Positions 9,471-18,449 of a stretch of 64,000 nt of DNA are shown piece by piece (the stretch's first letter is position 1; each line of letters begins with the position of its first letter). Location: the NCBI GenBank assembly GCA_028533045.1, contig JAQQAP010000042.1:1-64000 (forward strand), written 5' to 3'. Position numbers and translations under genes: made by a program. Origin of the DNA: Spirochaetales bacterium. Lineage in GTDB: Bacteria > Spirochaetota > Spirochaetia > DSM-2461. A model generated the notes under the pieces. The model worked only from the letters and a program-made list of their open reading frames with translations, made no database searches and was not told the DNA's origin.

Positions 9471-10164
9471 CAAGATACGGCTCCTTTTGGCGGACGACCA
9501 GAAACTCTTTGTGGAGAATCTAAAAGTAATTATTGAACTGACCGCCCCCGAATTCGAAGTGGTTAAAGTTGCCCGGAACGGGCGGGAAGCTGTTCGGGGA
9601 GTGGAAGAGCACAAACCGGATATTGTCCTCATGGACGTACGCATGCCCGAAATGGACGGAGTGGAAGCGGCCCGAATCATCCACAACAAGCACAAAGACA
9701 TAAAAATAATGATGCTCACCACCTTTGACGACGATGCCTATGTCCACAACGCCCTGGCTGGGGGGGCAGCGGGATATATCCTCAAAAACACCTCCTCCCC
9801 GGACCTGGTCCAGGCCATCAAAGCCCTTCACTCCGGCCAGGCTCTCATAACCCCCTCCCTTCTCTCAAAACTAATCTCTTCCCCGCCGCCCGATGATGAA
9901 ACCCGACACAACAGGGAAAAGGGGCTCAAAGCTGAATATGACCTGGATTGTCTCTCCAGCCGGGAGCGGGACGTTCTCTTCCTGCTTTCCCGGGGCTATG
10001 ACAATAACGAAATCGGCGAGCGGCTCTACATCGCCCGACAAACCGTAAAAAACCATATCTCCCACATCTACGATAAACTGAATATCCACGACCGCATGAG
10101 CGCCATGAAAGCCGCAGGAGACCCCCGCCTCAAGGAGTGGTGCGGACACTTAATGGAACAGTGA
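9460..10164 (+). CDS. LuxR/NarL-family response regulator
   Basis: A 234-residue two-component regulator. The receiver domain (about 4-120) has the acidic pair DD, the phospho-acceptor Asp in LMDVRMPEMDG, and the conserved Lys in GYILKN. The C-terminus has a LuxR helix-turn-helix (SSRERDVLFLLSRGYDNNEI..RQTVKNHISHIYDKL). GGGGAAGG precedes the ATG at 9460; a GTG two codons upstream is also possible. It is co-transcribed with the kinase and followed by the ABC importer, whose promoter is the most likely target. Confidence 0.92.
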   Translation: MGNNKIRLLLADDQKLFVENLKVIIELTAPEFEVVKVARNGREAVRGVEEHKPDIVLMDVRMPEMDGVEAARIIHNKHKDIKIMMLTTFDDDAYVHNALAGGAAGYILKNTSSPDLVQAIKALHSGQALITPSLLSKLISSPPPDDETRHNREKGLKAEYDLDCLSSRERDVLFLLSRGYDNNEIGERLYIARQTVKNHISHIYDKLNIHDRMSAMKAAGDPRLKEWCGHLMEQ

Positions 10165-10211
10165 CAAAAAACAAAAAAAATGCTCTTCTCCCCTCCACCA
10201 TAGTACTTTAT

Positions 10212-10268
10212 TGGTACCCCATAGGTACCACATTGAACTTGAGAACAAGGGCGGTCACTTTTTACAAT
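10212..10268 (+). promoter_or_regulatory. Promoter of the sugar ABC operon with upstream inverted repeat
   Basis: TTGAGA (10239-10244), 18-base spacer and TACAAT (10263-10268) form a good housekeeping promoter. Eight bases upstream of the -35 box is a perfect inverted repeat, TGGTACC (10212-10218), 5 bases, GGTACCA (10224-10230). That position suits an activator; the neighbouring response regulator is the obvious candidate. The site assignment is inference. Confidence 0.6.
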
Positions 10269-10300
10269 AAAAGTAATATCTATCCTCAAGGAGTAGTTTT

Positions 10301-11656
10301 ATGAAACGCTTAGCTCTTTTGCTTACGGTTCTGGCCTTCACAGCCGGAATGTTCACCGGCTGTAACAACAAAGCCGACGGTCCAGTTGAGTTCGAATTCT
10401 GGTTCGGCCACAATCAGTCCGACCGAATCGCGGTGGCCCAGGTTCTGGTAGACACCTACATGGCCCTGAACCCGGATGTCACCATTAAAGTCATCCCCGT
10501 AGAAGAAAATGACCTGGCCGGTCAGCTCAACGCGGCCTCCGCAGCGGGAAATATGCCCCCCATCATAGAAGCCGGATCGGAAGCAGCCGTTTCTTTTGGC
10601 TCCGAAGGCATCATGGACACCGATGCCGTAGCCAAACTCCTGGAAGATATTGGAGAGGATAAATTCTATCCCGGTTCACTCAAACTGTTTGATAACGGCA
10701 AAGGCGCCTACTACGCCCTCCCCTATCACGGCTGGGTACAGGGAATCTGGTACCGGGCCGACTGGTTTGAAGAAGCCGGACTGGAACCGCCCAACACCTG
10801 GGAAAACATCCTCAAAGCAGCGGAATATTTTTACGACCCCCAGAACAATCAGTACGGCTGCCTCATAGGAACCACCGCAGAAAACTACACGGAACAGTGT
10901 TTTACCCAGCTGGCTCTGGCCAACGGGGCCCAACTCTTCGATAAAGAGGGCAAGCTCATCTTCAACTCCCCCGAAATGAAGGAAGCCGTTGAATACTATG
11001 CCGAACTGGCGCAATTCAACCCGCCCGGACCCCAGTACTGGAGAGCCCGGGACTACTACATCCAGGGAAAAATGGCCATGTTCTTCTACTCCACCTACAT
11101 CATGGACGACCTGGCCCTGGAAGAAAACGCCGCCGGCTCCCTTACCAGTGAAAACTTTGAAGAACTGGAAGGCTCCACCTTCGATCCGGAACTGGTAGAC
11201 CACACCAAGATGGTCTCCCAAATCAGCAACACCAAACCCGCCGGCTATGGCGTCATTAACTCCCTGGCCCTCCTTAAACAGGAAGACCCAGCCGTAACCG
11301 CCGCCGCCATAGACTTCGTGCGCTATCTCTACAGCCCCAACGCCTACATCTCCTACCTGCACATGCAGCCCGGCGGAATGAATCCGGTAATAAAGGACAT
11401 TGCCGACAATCCCCGCTACCAGAACGACCCCAACGGAATATTCAAACATTACGGCCCGGAAAAGATGATGGAAATCATAGAAGGTATGAACAGTATCGAA
11501 ACCTTCTCCATCGTAGAAGGAGTTAGAATCGACAAGGCCAGTAAGATTTTCAACCAGAAAATCATCCCCCAGATGCTCTATAAAATCACCCAGGAAGGAA
11601 TGGATATTGATGACGCCATGTCCTGGGCGGAAAAGGAAATGATGAAAGTAGAATAA
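10301..11656 (+). CDS. Sugar ABC transporter substrate-binding lipoprotein
   Basis: A 451-residue family 1 extracellular solute-binding protein, with lipoprotein signal and lipobox TGC near residue 21. The first strand reads VEFEFWFGHNQSD, followed by the typical MalE-like two-lobed pattern (SYGVINSLALLKQ-type segment near the hinge). A clear GGAG precedes the ATG. It delivers a mono- or oligosaccharide to the two permeases that follow. In a cell with two alginate lyases, alginate oligosaccharides are one possible cargo, but nothing in the sequence fixes this. Confidence 0.92.
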   Translation: MKRLALLLTVLAFTAGMFTGCNNKADGPVEFEFWFGHNQSDRIAVAQVLVDTYMALNPDVTIKVIPVEENDLAGQLNAASAAGNMPPIIEAGSEAAVSFGSEGIMDTDAVAKLLEDIGEDKFYPGSLKLFDNGKGAYYALPYHGWVQGIWYRADWFEEAGLEPPNTWENILKAAEYFYDPQNNQYGCLIGTTAENYTEQCFTQLALANGAQLFDKEGKLIFNSPEMKEAVEYYAELAQFNPPGPQYWRARDYYIQGKMAMFFYSTYIMDDLALEENAAGSLTSENFEELEGSTFDPELVDHTKMVSQISNTKPAGYGVINSLALLKQEDPAVTAAAIDFVRYLYSPNAYISYLHMQPGGMNPVIKDIADNPRYQNDPNGIFKHYGPEKMMEIIEGMNSIETFSIVEGVRIDKASKIFNQKIIPQMLYKITQEGMDIDDAMSWAEKEMMKVE

Positions 11657-11670
11657 TCGTCACCTCCCCG

Positions 11671-11703
11671 GGAGGGGATCGGGCGCCGGCCTGAATCCCC
11701 TCC
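11671..11703 (+). other. Intercistronic hairpin between binding protein and permease genes
   Basis: GGAGGGGAT (11671-11679) pairs perfectly with ATCCCCTCC (11695-11703) around a 15-base GC-rich loop. There is no clean U tract, so it is more likely an mRNA-stabilising or partial-termination hairpin that raises binding protein over permease levels, as is known for maltose-type operons. Confidence 0.55.
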
Positions 11704-11728
11704 TTCTTTCGTTTCCAAGGAGCGTCAT

Positions 11729-12595
11729 ATGAAAGGAACCTTACAACAGCAGCAGGCCAAACTGGGCATCCGGCTCATTGCACCGGCTGTCACAGTCATA
11801 GGCCTGCTTATCATCTATCCCGTTTGCTACAATCTTTATCTGAGTTTTCACGATGTAAACCTCTCCGGAGAAAGCCTCTTCGTAGGACTTTCCAACTACT
11901 CCCACATCATCACCGACCCGGAATTCTGGAAGGCCTTCCTCACCACCGTTCTCTACGTAGTCTTCACCACCGCAGGCACCACCATTTTCGGCCTCATAGT
12001 CGCCCTGGCCATGAACCGACGCTTCCCCGGGCAAGGTTTGGTAAGAAGCCTGCTCCTCCTCCCCTACATCGCCCCGGTTATCTCCGTGGTCTACGCCTGG
12101 CAGTTCTTCTTTGACCCGGTCAACGGCATATTCATGCACATGATGGTAGAGCAATGGGGGCTCTATTCGGAGCGGTTCAACCTCATCCGTTCCCCCGAAT
12201 ACGCCCTGTGGGTAGCCATCATCTTCTCCATCTGGAAGAACTTTCCCTTCACCTATCTCATGCTCCTTTCCCGGCTTCAGGCCATAGACGCCAACCTCTA
12301 CGAAGCGGCGGAAATCGACGGCTGCACGGGAATCAAAAAGTTCACCCACATAACCCTTCCCGAACTCTCCTTTGTTCTGGGATCCATCGTACTCATGAGA
12401 ATCATCTGGAACATGAACAAATTCGAAGATATCTTCCTCCTCACCGATAACGTGAAGACCCTCTCCATCTATACCTACTTCAAAGCCTTCACCGGCTCAC
12501 TCGATATGGGGCAGGGTTCGGCCCTCTCCATCATCCAGTTCTCCCTTCTCATAGGGTTCATTATCTTTTACGTTAAGAAGGTGCTCAAATGGTAG
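11729..12595 (+). CDS. Sugar ABC transporter permease, MalF-type
   Basis: A 288-residue inner-membrane permease with about six transmembrane segments. The EAA loop for the ATPase is present (EAAEIDGCTGIKKFTHITLPEL). AAGGAG precedes the ATG. It overlaps the next permease gene by 7 bases, which suggests translational coupling. No ATPase gene lies nearby; carbohydrate importers of this family often share a MsmX/UgpC-type ATPase encoded elsewhere. Confidence 0.93.
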   Translation: MKGTLQQQQAKLGIRLIAPAVTVIGLLIIYPVCYNLYLSFHDVNLSGESLFVGLSNYSHIITDPEFWKAFLTTVLYVVFTTAGTTIFGLIVALAMNRRFPGQGLVRSLLLLPYIAPVISVVYAWQFFFDPVNGIFMHMMVEQWGLYSERFNLIRSPEYALWVAIIFSIWKNFPFTYLMLLSRLQAIDANLYEAAEIDGCTGIKKFTHITLPELSFVLGSIVLMRIIWNMNKFEDIFLLTDNVKTLSIYTYFKAFTGSLDMGQGSALSIIQFSLLIGFIIFYVKKVLKW

Positions 12596-13551
12596 TTAAA
12601 CACAGACATTTAAAGAATATACTCTTTGCCCTACTCATTCTGGCCATCGTCCTTTTTGCCATCTTCCCCTTCGTGCAGATGGTCTCCACCAGCCTCAAGT
12701 ACTCCTGGGACTGGGGTAATCCCTCCCTCATGCCCACCAAAGTCAATCCCGACGCCTACGTAGAGCTCCTGGGAATGGGACAAAGCGTTCAGGACCTGCC
12801 CGAATCGGTCCGCATCCTCCTGGAAGAAACCCCGAACCTCACAAGGGCCCAAAAAAATGCCATCATAGAGAAGTATCAGGACTCGGGAGACGTCTTCCCC
12901 TTTGGAAAATACTTCCTCAACTCCCTTCTCTTTGCGGCCTGCTCCGCCTTCCTCTCCCTTCTCATAGCCATTCTGGGAGCCTACTCCTTCTCGCGCATGG
13001 AATACACCGGTCGCAAGGCCATCCAGCGGGGGGTCCTCTTCGTGTACATGTTCGGCGGGATCCTCCTGCTCATACCTCTTTATAAAGTATCCGTAGCCTT
13101 AGGCCTGGCCGGAACCCAGGGAGGAACGGTTTTCTCCATACTCATCATCTACGTAGTGCAAACCCTGCCGGTCTGCCTCTACATGCTGGGCAACTACTTC
13201 CGCACCATCCCCTTCTCCATAGAGGAAGCCGCCTTTATCGAAGGACTCAGCCATTTCCAGACCATCCAAAAGATCATCATCCCCCTCAGCCTCTCCGCCA
13301 TCGCCACGGTCTACATCTACGCCTTCATGATCGCCTGGAACGAATACCTCTTTGCCTCGGTATTCCTCAAATCCTACACGGACATCTACACCCTGAGCAT
13401 CGGCCTCCGCACCCTGTTCTACTCCAAAAACGCCATCTGGGACCGCATCATGGCCGCCAGCATGCTCACCGCCCTCCCGGTCGTCTTCCTCTTCCTCCTC
13501 ATTCAAAAACAACTGACCGGTGGACTGACCGCCGGGGGTGTAAAAGGTTAA
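12589..13551 (+). CDS. Sugar ABC transporter permease, MalG-type
   Basis: A 320-residue permease, somewhat longer than the usual ~280 because of a long periplasmic stretch after the first membrane segment (about residues 40-105). The EAA loop is EEAAFIEGLSHFQTIQKIIIPL. It is the last gene of the importer operon, and a GC-rich hairpin region follows. Confidence 0.93.
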   Translation: MVVKHRHLKNILFALLILAIVLFAIFPFVQMVSTSLKYSWDWGNPSLMPTKVNPDAYVELLGMGQSVQDLPESVRILLEETPNLTRAQKNAIIEKYQDSGDVFPFGKYFLNSLLFAACSAFLSLLIAILGAYSFSRMEYTGRKAIQRGVLFVYMFGGILLLIPLYKVSVALGLAGTQGGTVFSILIIYVVQTLPVCLYMLGNYFRTIPFSIEEAAFIEGLSHFQTIQKIIIPLSLSAIATVYIYAFMIAWNEYLFASVFLKSYTDIYTLSIGLRTLFYSKNAIWDRIMAASMLTALPVVFLFLLIQKQLTGGLTAGGVKG

Positions 13552-13559
13552 TGGGGGAC

Positions 13560-13620
13560 GCCCCGCCTCCCGGCGGGGCCCGGACTTTCCGCTCAAACGG
13601 GCTCATCCCGTCGGCTTTTT
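13560..13620 (+). terminator. Probable terminator of the sugar ABC operon
   Basis: GCCCCGCC (13560-13567), loop TCCC, GGCGGGGC (13572-13579) is a perfect 8-bp stem just after the last permease. A second small hairpin, ACGGG/CCCGT (13597-13611), is followed by CGGCTTTTT. Together they form a plausible double terminator; the first lacks a U tract. Confidence 0.5.
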
Positions 13621-13701
13621 CGGTCTTCCTGCCGTCAGCCCTGCCGCCGGGGCCCGTAACCGCTGCAATTCCTGTCCCAAAGAACCTGCTCCAATTTCTT
13701 C

Positions 13702-13717
13702 ATGGAAACGTTTCCAT
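13702..13717. promoter_or_regulatory. 16-bp perfect palindrome, LacI-family-type operator
   Basis: ATGGAAACGTTTCCAT is a perfect palindrome with central CG and fits the general form of LacI/CcpA-type operators (TGnnAnCGnTnnCA). It lies 75 bases upstream of the membrane-protein gene at 13792. The window also encodes a regulator with a LacI-type ligand domain (19177), but that one has a GntR-type DNA-binding domain, so the cognate factor is unknown. Confidence 0.55.
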
Positions 13718-13791
13718 TTACTTCTCAATAGATTTTTACGACACAATGGAATAAAATAAGTTAAAAAACACCACTAAAAGAGAGAACAAAC

Positions 13792-14610
13792 ATGGCCCAA
13801 CACTACGCCACCCCGTGGAACATCCTCAAGGAATCTTTCATCTACTACGGGAAAACCTTCAAATTCAACGCTCTGGCTGTCACCGCCATGTACCTTCCCT
13901 TCTTCCTCACCCTCTCCCGTCTAATGCAGCACATGATATCATCGGTCGAATACGAATATATGATGGATCTGAAATTCTGGATCTGGTACGGCGCCTCAAT
14001 GCTATACATGCTCCCCGCCTACATCTATTTTGGCTATGTGATGACCCGCAAAGTCGGACTCGCCTATAGAGGAGAAGAGGAGCCTCTTTCGGAGACCTTA
14101 CGTCTGGGCCTAAGCAACTTCTTCCCCCTGTTTCTTCTCTCTCTCCTTCTCACACTGGGCTTCCTGGGGGGCTACCTTCTTCTTGTTGTACCGGGAATCA
14201 TCCTTCTTCTGGCATGGAGCCTCTACCAACCGGTGTTCGTAGAGGAAGGATTGCGGGGCAAGGCCGCCCTAAAGAGAAGCCGTCAACTTACAAAAGGCTT
14301 TAAGGGCGAGATTTTCGGAGTGGCCTTTATGCTCGTCATGCTCCTCTATATTGTGATGCTTGTTCTGGGAGGAATCATACTCACCTTAAGCTGGAATACC
14401 CTAATGACACACCCCCAACCGGAAGAAATATTCATGACCCGCCGCTTCTGGAATGGCTACACCCTTTTTATGGGCCTCTTTACGATACTCCTTATCCCCT
14501 TTTACTTTGTAATACCATCCATATTCTATTTTAACCTTAAAAAGGAAAAAGAACCGATAGAGACCGGCCTTGAGCCCCCTAGACCAAATTCACCCATAGG
14601 CCTATATTGA
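13792..14610 (+). CDS. Multi-pass membrane protein, YciC/GDPD-membrane-domain-like
   Basis: A 272-residue protein with about six membrane segments. The central part (GGYLLLVVPGIILLLAW, then VFVEEGLRGKAALKRSRQL) is the pattern of the glycerophosphodiester phosphodiesterase membrane-domain/YciC-like superfamily. No catalytic domain is attached and no function is known for such stand-alone proteins. It has weak purine-rich signals before the ATG and is followed 4 bases later by the DUF554 gene. Confidence 0.7.
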   Translation: MAQHYATPWNILKESFIYYGKTFKFNALAVTAMYLPFFLTLSRLMQHMISSVEYEYMMDLKFWIWYGASMLYMLPAYIYFGYVMTRKVGLAYRGEEEPLSETLRLGLSNFFPLFLLSLLLTLGFLGGYLLLVVPGIILLLAWSLYQPVFVEEGLRGKAALKRSRQLTKGFKGEIFGVAFMLVMLLYIVMLVLGGIILTLSWNTLMTHPQPEEIFMTRRFWNGYTLFMGLFTILLIPFYFVIPSIFYFNLKKEKEPIETGLEPPRPNSPIGLY

Positions 14611-14614
14611 AGAA

Positions 14615-15328
14615 ATGGTGTTAACGGGAACGATTGTCAACTCAGCAGCCGTGGCAGGCGGTACGGTGGTAGGACTGGTCTTTAAACGGGGGCTCAAAGA
14701 AAACGTCAGGGAGATCACCAATCAGGGATTGGGGCTCTCGGTTCTTTTCATAGGGATATCGACCACCCTTTCGGGCCTTCTCAACCCGGAATCCAAACCG
14801 CTTCTATTTATCATAAGCCTTGTATTGGGAGGAGTTCTGGGTGAACTCTGGAAGATTGAATATCGCCTGGAGAAACTGGGAGATCGTCTTAAAGACCGAA
14901 TGGGGGAAGGACACGGAAAGGTGTCGGAAGCCTTCGTTACGGCCACACTTATTTATTGTGTGGGAAGCATGACCATCCTCGGTTCCCTTCAAAGCGGCCT
15001 TGAAAACCGCCACGACATCCTCTATGCCAAATCCATTCTGGACGGCATATGCTCTGTTATCCTGGCCTCATCATTAGGGATAGGGGTGATTTTTTCCGCC
15101 CTAGCCGTCCTGGTTTACCAGGGAGCTTTGAGCCTTCTGGCTTCCTTTATCGGTCCCTATGCCACGGAAGAGATTATCCGGGAAATCGGTATTGTAGGGG
15201 GAATTATGATATTCAGTATTGGGATTAATATCTTGGAACTAAAGCGTATTCGAACGGGAAACTTCCTTCCTGCCCTTCTGATTCCCCCGGTCTGGCTTGT
15301 ATTCCTTCAATTGACGGGCAAAGCATGA
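14615..15328 (+). CDS. DUF554 family membrane protein
   Basis: A 237-residue protein with the DUF554 (YdfK-like) signature: N-terminal GTIVNSAAVAGGTVVGL with the following KENVREITNQGLGLSVLFIGIS, and about six to seven membrane segments. Function unknown; a transport role has been suggested for the family. It overlaps the GNAT gene by ATGA. Confidence 0.85.
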   Translation: MVLTGTIVNSAAVAGGTVVGLVFKRGLKENVREITNQGLGLSVLFIGISTTLSGLLNPESKPLLFIISLVLGGVLGELWKIEYRLEKLGDRLKDRMGEGHGKVSEAFVTATLIYCVGSMTILGSLQSGLENRHDILYAKSILDGICSVILASSLGIGVIFSALAVLVYQGALSLLASFIGPYATEEIIREIGIVGGIMIFSIGINILELKRIRTGNFLPALLIPPVWLVFLQLTGKA

Positions 15329-15813
15329 TAGTTATTAGCAAAAAGATAAGCAAAGACGAAGACTATCCTCTCCTGGCCCCCTTAATCCGGGAATATCTGG
15401 ACTGGCTGGGAGAAGATCTCTGTTACCAGGGAATCGATGATGAACTAAAAAATCTCCCCTTCATGTACGGCCCCACCGGCGGAGGAGCTGCCTTCTTAAG
15501 CGTAAGTAAGAACGAAGGCGTTTTAGGCTGTGGCTGCCTGCGAGCCCTTCCCTCTTCGGGGAAGGATTACTGCGAAATGAAACGCCTCTTTCTCAGACCG
15601 GAAGCGAAGGGAATCGGCTTGGGACGGAAACTCTGCGACCTTCTCATTAAAGAAGCCAAACGGATGGGGTACAAGAAAATGCGCCTCGATACCCTGGAAA
15701 GACTGGAAGAGGCGAAAAAACTCTATGAGTCCCTGGGATTCAAACAAATAGAAGCCTACTGTGAGAATCCCCTAAAGGGCCCCCTTTTCTACGAACTGGA
15801 CTTAACCGTTTAA
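15325..15813 (+). CDS. GNAT family N-acetyltransferase
   Basis: A 162-residue protein with the GNAT fold. Acetyl-CoA binding is shown by MKRLFLRPEAKGIGLGRKL (the R/Q-x-x-G-x-G/A loop), followed by ALYESLGF-like KKLYESLGFKQ. Substrate unknown. It overlaps the DUF554 gene by four bases, and its stop codon directly abuts the stop of the convergent TIGR03545 gene. Confidence 0.9.
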   Translation: MIVISKKISKDEDYPLLAPLIREYLDWLGEDLCYQGIDDELKNLPFMYGPTGGGAAFLSVSKNEGVLGCGCLRALPSSGKDYCEMKRLFLRPEAKGIGLGRKLCDLLIKEAKRMGYKKMRLDTLERLEEAKKLYESLGFKQIEAYCENPLKGPLFYELDLTV

Positions 15814-17904
15814 CTAAAAGAAAGAATTCAACTTCTTGGCCGCATCGTCCACCTGGTCTTTTACCCCCAGATCCTCAAGGGCATCATCTACTTTTTCCTC
15901 CGCCTGACCTACAGCTTCTTCCTTCACCTCATCAATCTTGTCATCTACTTGATCCTCAATACTATCAAGGGATGAAAGATCCCCCGTCAATACCGATTCC
16001 CAGTCATCCAAATCGCCCAGATAGTCATCAAGAAATCCTATCTCACCGGCATAGCGGTCTATCATCTCCTCTTCAATTCCCTCAAGATACTCTTCGGCCT
16101 GCTCCTTAAGAAGAGCGCCGATCTCATCATCAACCTGACTCAGGAGGGGCCATTCAAGAGTAAAAGAGAAATCCTCACCACCGGAAGCGGTGACTGTCAT
16201 GTCCCAGTCATCCCCGGCAAGCACGGAATAGACCACATCGGCCACCAGGTCGTCTCCGCTTTTAACCAGCTCCGGATCGGTAACCAGGATATGAGACGCC
16301 ATTTCCCAGCTGCCGTCTCGTGCGACAGTTAAATCCGCCGTACCCCCGGCATCACCCCGGGCCCGGGAAATGCCCAGACCGGAGAGAGTATCCGTCTCAA
16401 AGAGAAGACCGGCAAAACTAAAATCACCGGTGCTGGGATCGACGGACTCACGACGACGTTCCACAACCACATCCCCTTCAAAGAGCCCGCTCCCGATATT
16501 CCAATCCACATGACCGCTGGAAGGCTCATCCCACTGATCCGGATCACCGGCTATATCCGCCAGAGAAGCTTCCCAGGAGAACCCCTCCCCAAAGGCAGAA
16601 ACCAAACCCTCCTGCAAAAGAAATTCCGGCCAAACAACCGTATCAAAAGAAACTACCCTGCCCGACCGACCGGCGCTCTCCTTCGCCTCATCCTTCTCAC
16701 CTTCCTGTTTATACTTCTTTATAAAGGCGGCAATCTTTTGGGCTTTAACATATTTATCTCCCAGAAGGGAGTAGAGATAGGACTGGACCATACCGTTCAC
16801 AATCTCCTTTACGCCCCCTTCGGGAATGGCCACCAGAGACTTCATTCGGGCCATGTCCTCATCCTTAGCCGCCATAAGGGCCGCTCGATCTTCCTTGATT
16901 GATGTTCTCAAGTTATCAATTGCTTTAATCTCCCGACTCACATCGCCGGCGGCGTCATCGGTCTTTTCATAGAAATCCTGACCTTTCTCAACCAGTTCGG
17001 GGATCTTGGCGGGATTCGATTTGTACTGACTAAAGTCCTGCCCCAGAAAATCCCGCCCCTCGGAAATAACCTCTTCCGACTGGTGGCGAATATCCCCGAG
17101 AGAGGCCTCCCGGTCGGCCAGCTCCTTGTCATATTTATTCCGTAAATCTTCCGCCATGGCGGGAGTTGCCAGGGAGTCCCACTGCTCATCCACAAAGGCC
17201 TTGGGGTCGGAAGCGGCGGAGGCGATCATATCGGTCTGTTCCGTACGGAAATTATCTGCGGCAAAAAGGCCCGAACCGTCCTCCTTACCAGAAGGAGAAT
17301 CTCCCGCCCCCGGCACAGCTTCACCGGAGGGAGAAAGGGCTTCTCCCGGATAATCCCGATAGGTACCCCAGGCGGCGTTTTGGGAGACCAGATTCTCCAT
17401 GACAAACTTCTTTTCCAGAAGGGCCGTCGAATTCAACTTGATCTTCGTCTCTCCCAACTCAAAAAGGTTGGATTCCAGATCGGAAGAGTCGGCCACGGCC
17501 AAAGAGTCCCAGCTCAACTCCATCTTTAAAAGGGAGACATTTACCCCTTCCGCATCGGCAGAGGCTTCAAAAAGATCCTCCAGGGAAGATTCAATCAGTC
17601 TGTCCGCCAGAGGATTCTTGAAAAACAGGGCAAAAACCACGGAGGCGCCCACAATGACAGAAATAACTATAAGAGGAAGCATTTTGACTCCGCCCTTTCC
17701 CTTCTTTATTTCCTTAACCAGTTTTTTGAGATGCTTGGTCTCTTCCTTGGAAAGGTCAGCCTTTAAATGCCACTCCCCCCTCTTTTCGGAGACAAAAAGC
17801 CCGGCCAGGAATTCTTTATCATGGGTCAGCTGAACTTTTTTGAGAACCTTTTTGTTCAGCTCTTCTTTACTGTATGTCTTCTTTAGATACTTAGGCCATC
17901 CCAT
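15814..17904 (-). CDS. TIGR03545 family protein
   Basis: A 696-residue protein matching, from recall, the TIGR03545 family. A cytoplasmic N-terminus of ~75 residues precedes one membrane segment (about 76-97). The rest is periplasmic and acidic, with an AsmA-like early part (ESSLEDLFEASADAEGVNV), a long coiled-coil middle and a very acidic C-terminus. The function is unknown. GGAGGAAT precedes the start, 2 bases after the TIGR03546 gene; these two families are regularly found together, so they probably act as a pair. Confidence 0.8.
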   Translation of the reverse strand: MGWPKYLKKTYSKEELNKKVLKKVQLTHDKEFLAGLFVSEKRGEWHLKADLSKEETKHLKKLVKEIKKGKGGVKMLPLIVISVIVGASVVFALFFKNPLADRLIESSLEDLFEASADAEGVNVSLLKMELSWDSLAVADSSDLESNLFELGETKIKLNSTALLEKKFVMENLVSQNAAWGTYRDYPGEALSPSGEAVPGAGDSPSGKEDGSGLFAADNFRTEQTDMIASAASDPKAFVDEQWDSLATPAMAEDLRNKYDKELADREASLGDIRHQSEEVISEGRDFLGQDFSQYKSNPAKIPELVEKGQDFYEKTDDAAGDVSREIKAIDNLRTSIKEDRAALMAAKDEDMARMKSLVAIPEGGVKEIVNGMVQSYLYSLLGDKYVKAQKIAAFIKKYKQEGEKDEAKESAGRSGRVVSFDTVVWPEFLLQEGLVSAFGEGFSWEASLADIAGDPDQWDEPSSGHVDWNIGSGLFEGDVVVERRRESVDPSTGDFSFAGLLFETDTLSGLGISRARGDAGGTADLTVARDGSWEMASHILVTDPELVKSGDDLVADVVYSVLAGDDWDMTVTASGGEDFSFTLEWPLLSQVDDEIGALLKEQAEEYLEGIEEEMIDRYAGEIGFLDDYLGDLDDWESVLTGDLSSLDSIEDQVDDKIDEVKEEAVGQAEEKVDDALEDLGVKDQVDDAAKKLNSFF

Positions 17905-17906
17905 AC

Positions 17907-18446
17907 TTAATTCCTCCCCGCTTTAAATGCCCGTGCCCCCACAGAAAAGGCCCCGGTCAGTTTTTTGAACCAGGGAAGAGTCTGGAGCTTCTTGTAAATT
18001 TTGCTCTCACACCACTTGGGGACGAGCTTGTTCCGATAGAGATTCACTAAAATCCGAAAAAGAAGCATCACCGGGATAAACAGGACCAACCCGCCAATCA
18101 ACCCGCCCAAAACCAGGCTATCGTTAAATTTCGTAAAAGGCACAACGGGAATATTATAAAGGGAGGTCCAGAAGGGCTCCAGGGGTGTCATCGTCAAAAG
18201 GGTGTAGCCGATTCTGTCTAAAAGGGGATCATAAAGGTTGGCGAAAAGCCGGAAGATCAGCAAAAAAAGGAGCCCGATAGCCCGGTTCACCCGCATGAGC
18301 AGGAAAAGAAGAAACAGGAAGACCCAAAGCAGGTTTCCCGCCGGCACCAGGGCCAACAAAAAGCCCATCGCCGCCGCTCCGGCAATCTGCCAGGGCTTCT
18401 GGTTGGAATTCAGAATAAGAATCAGCTTCACGATTCCCTTAAACAT
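17907..18446 (-). CDS. TIGR03546 family membrane protein
   Basis: A 179-residue protein with three or four membrane segments, related to the DUF2062 group (N-terminal NQKPWQIAGAAAMGFLLALVP). Function unknown. It sits between the LOG gene (3 bases upstream) and the TIGR03545 gene, forming a three-gene operon. Confidence 0.8.
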   Translation of the reverse strand: MFKGIVKLILILNSNQKPWQIAGAAAMGFLLALVPAGNLLWVFLFLLFLLMRVNRAIGLLFLLIFRLFANLYDPLLDRIGYTLLTMTPLEPFWTSLYNIPVVPFTKFNDSLVLGGLIGGLVLFIPVMLLFRILVNLYRNKLVPKWCESKIYKKLQTLPWFKKLTGAFSVGARAFKAGRN

Positions 18447-18449
18447 AGT

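Noticed and set aside
10676-12349. Antisense open frames opposite the binding protein and permease genes
   Set aside because: No start signals, composition explained by the sense genes.
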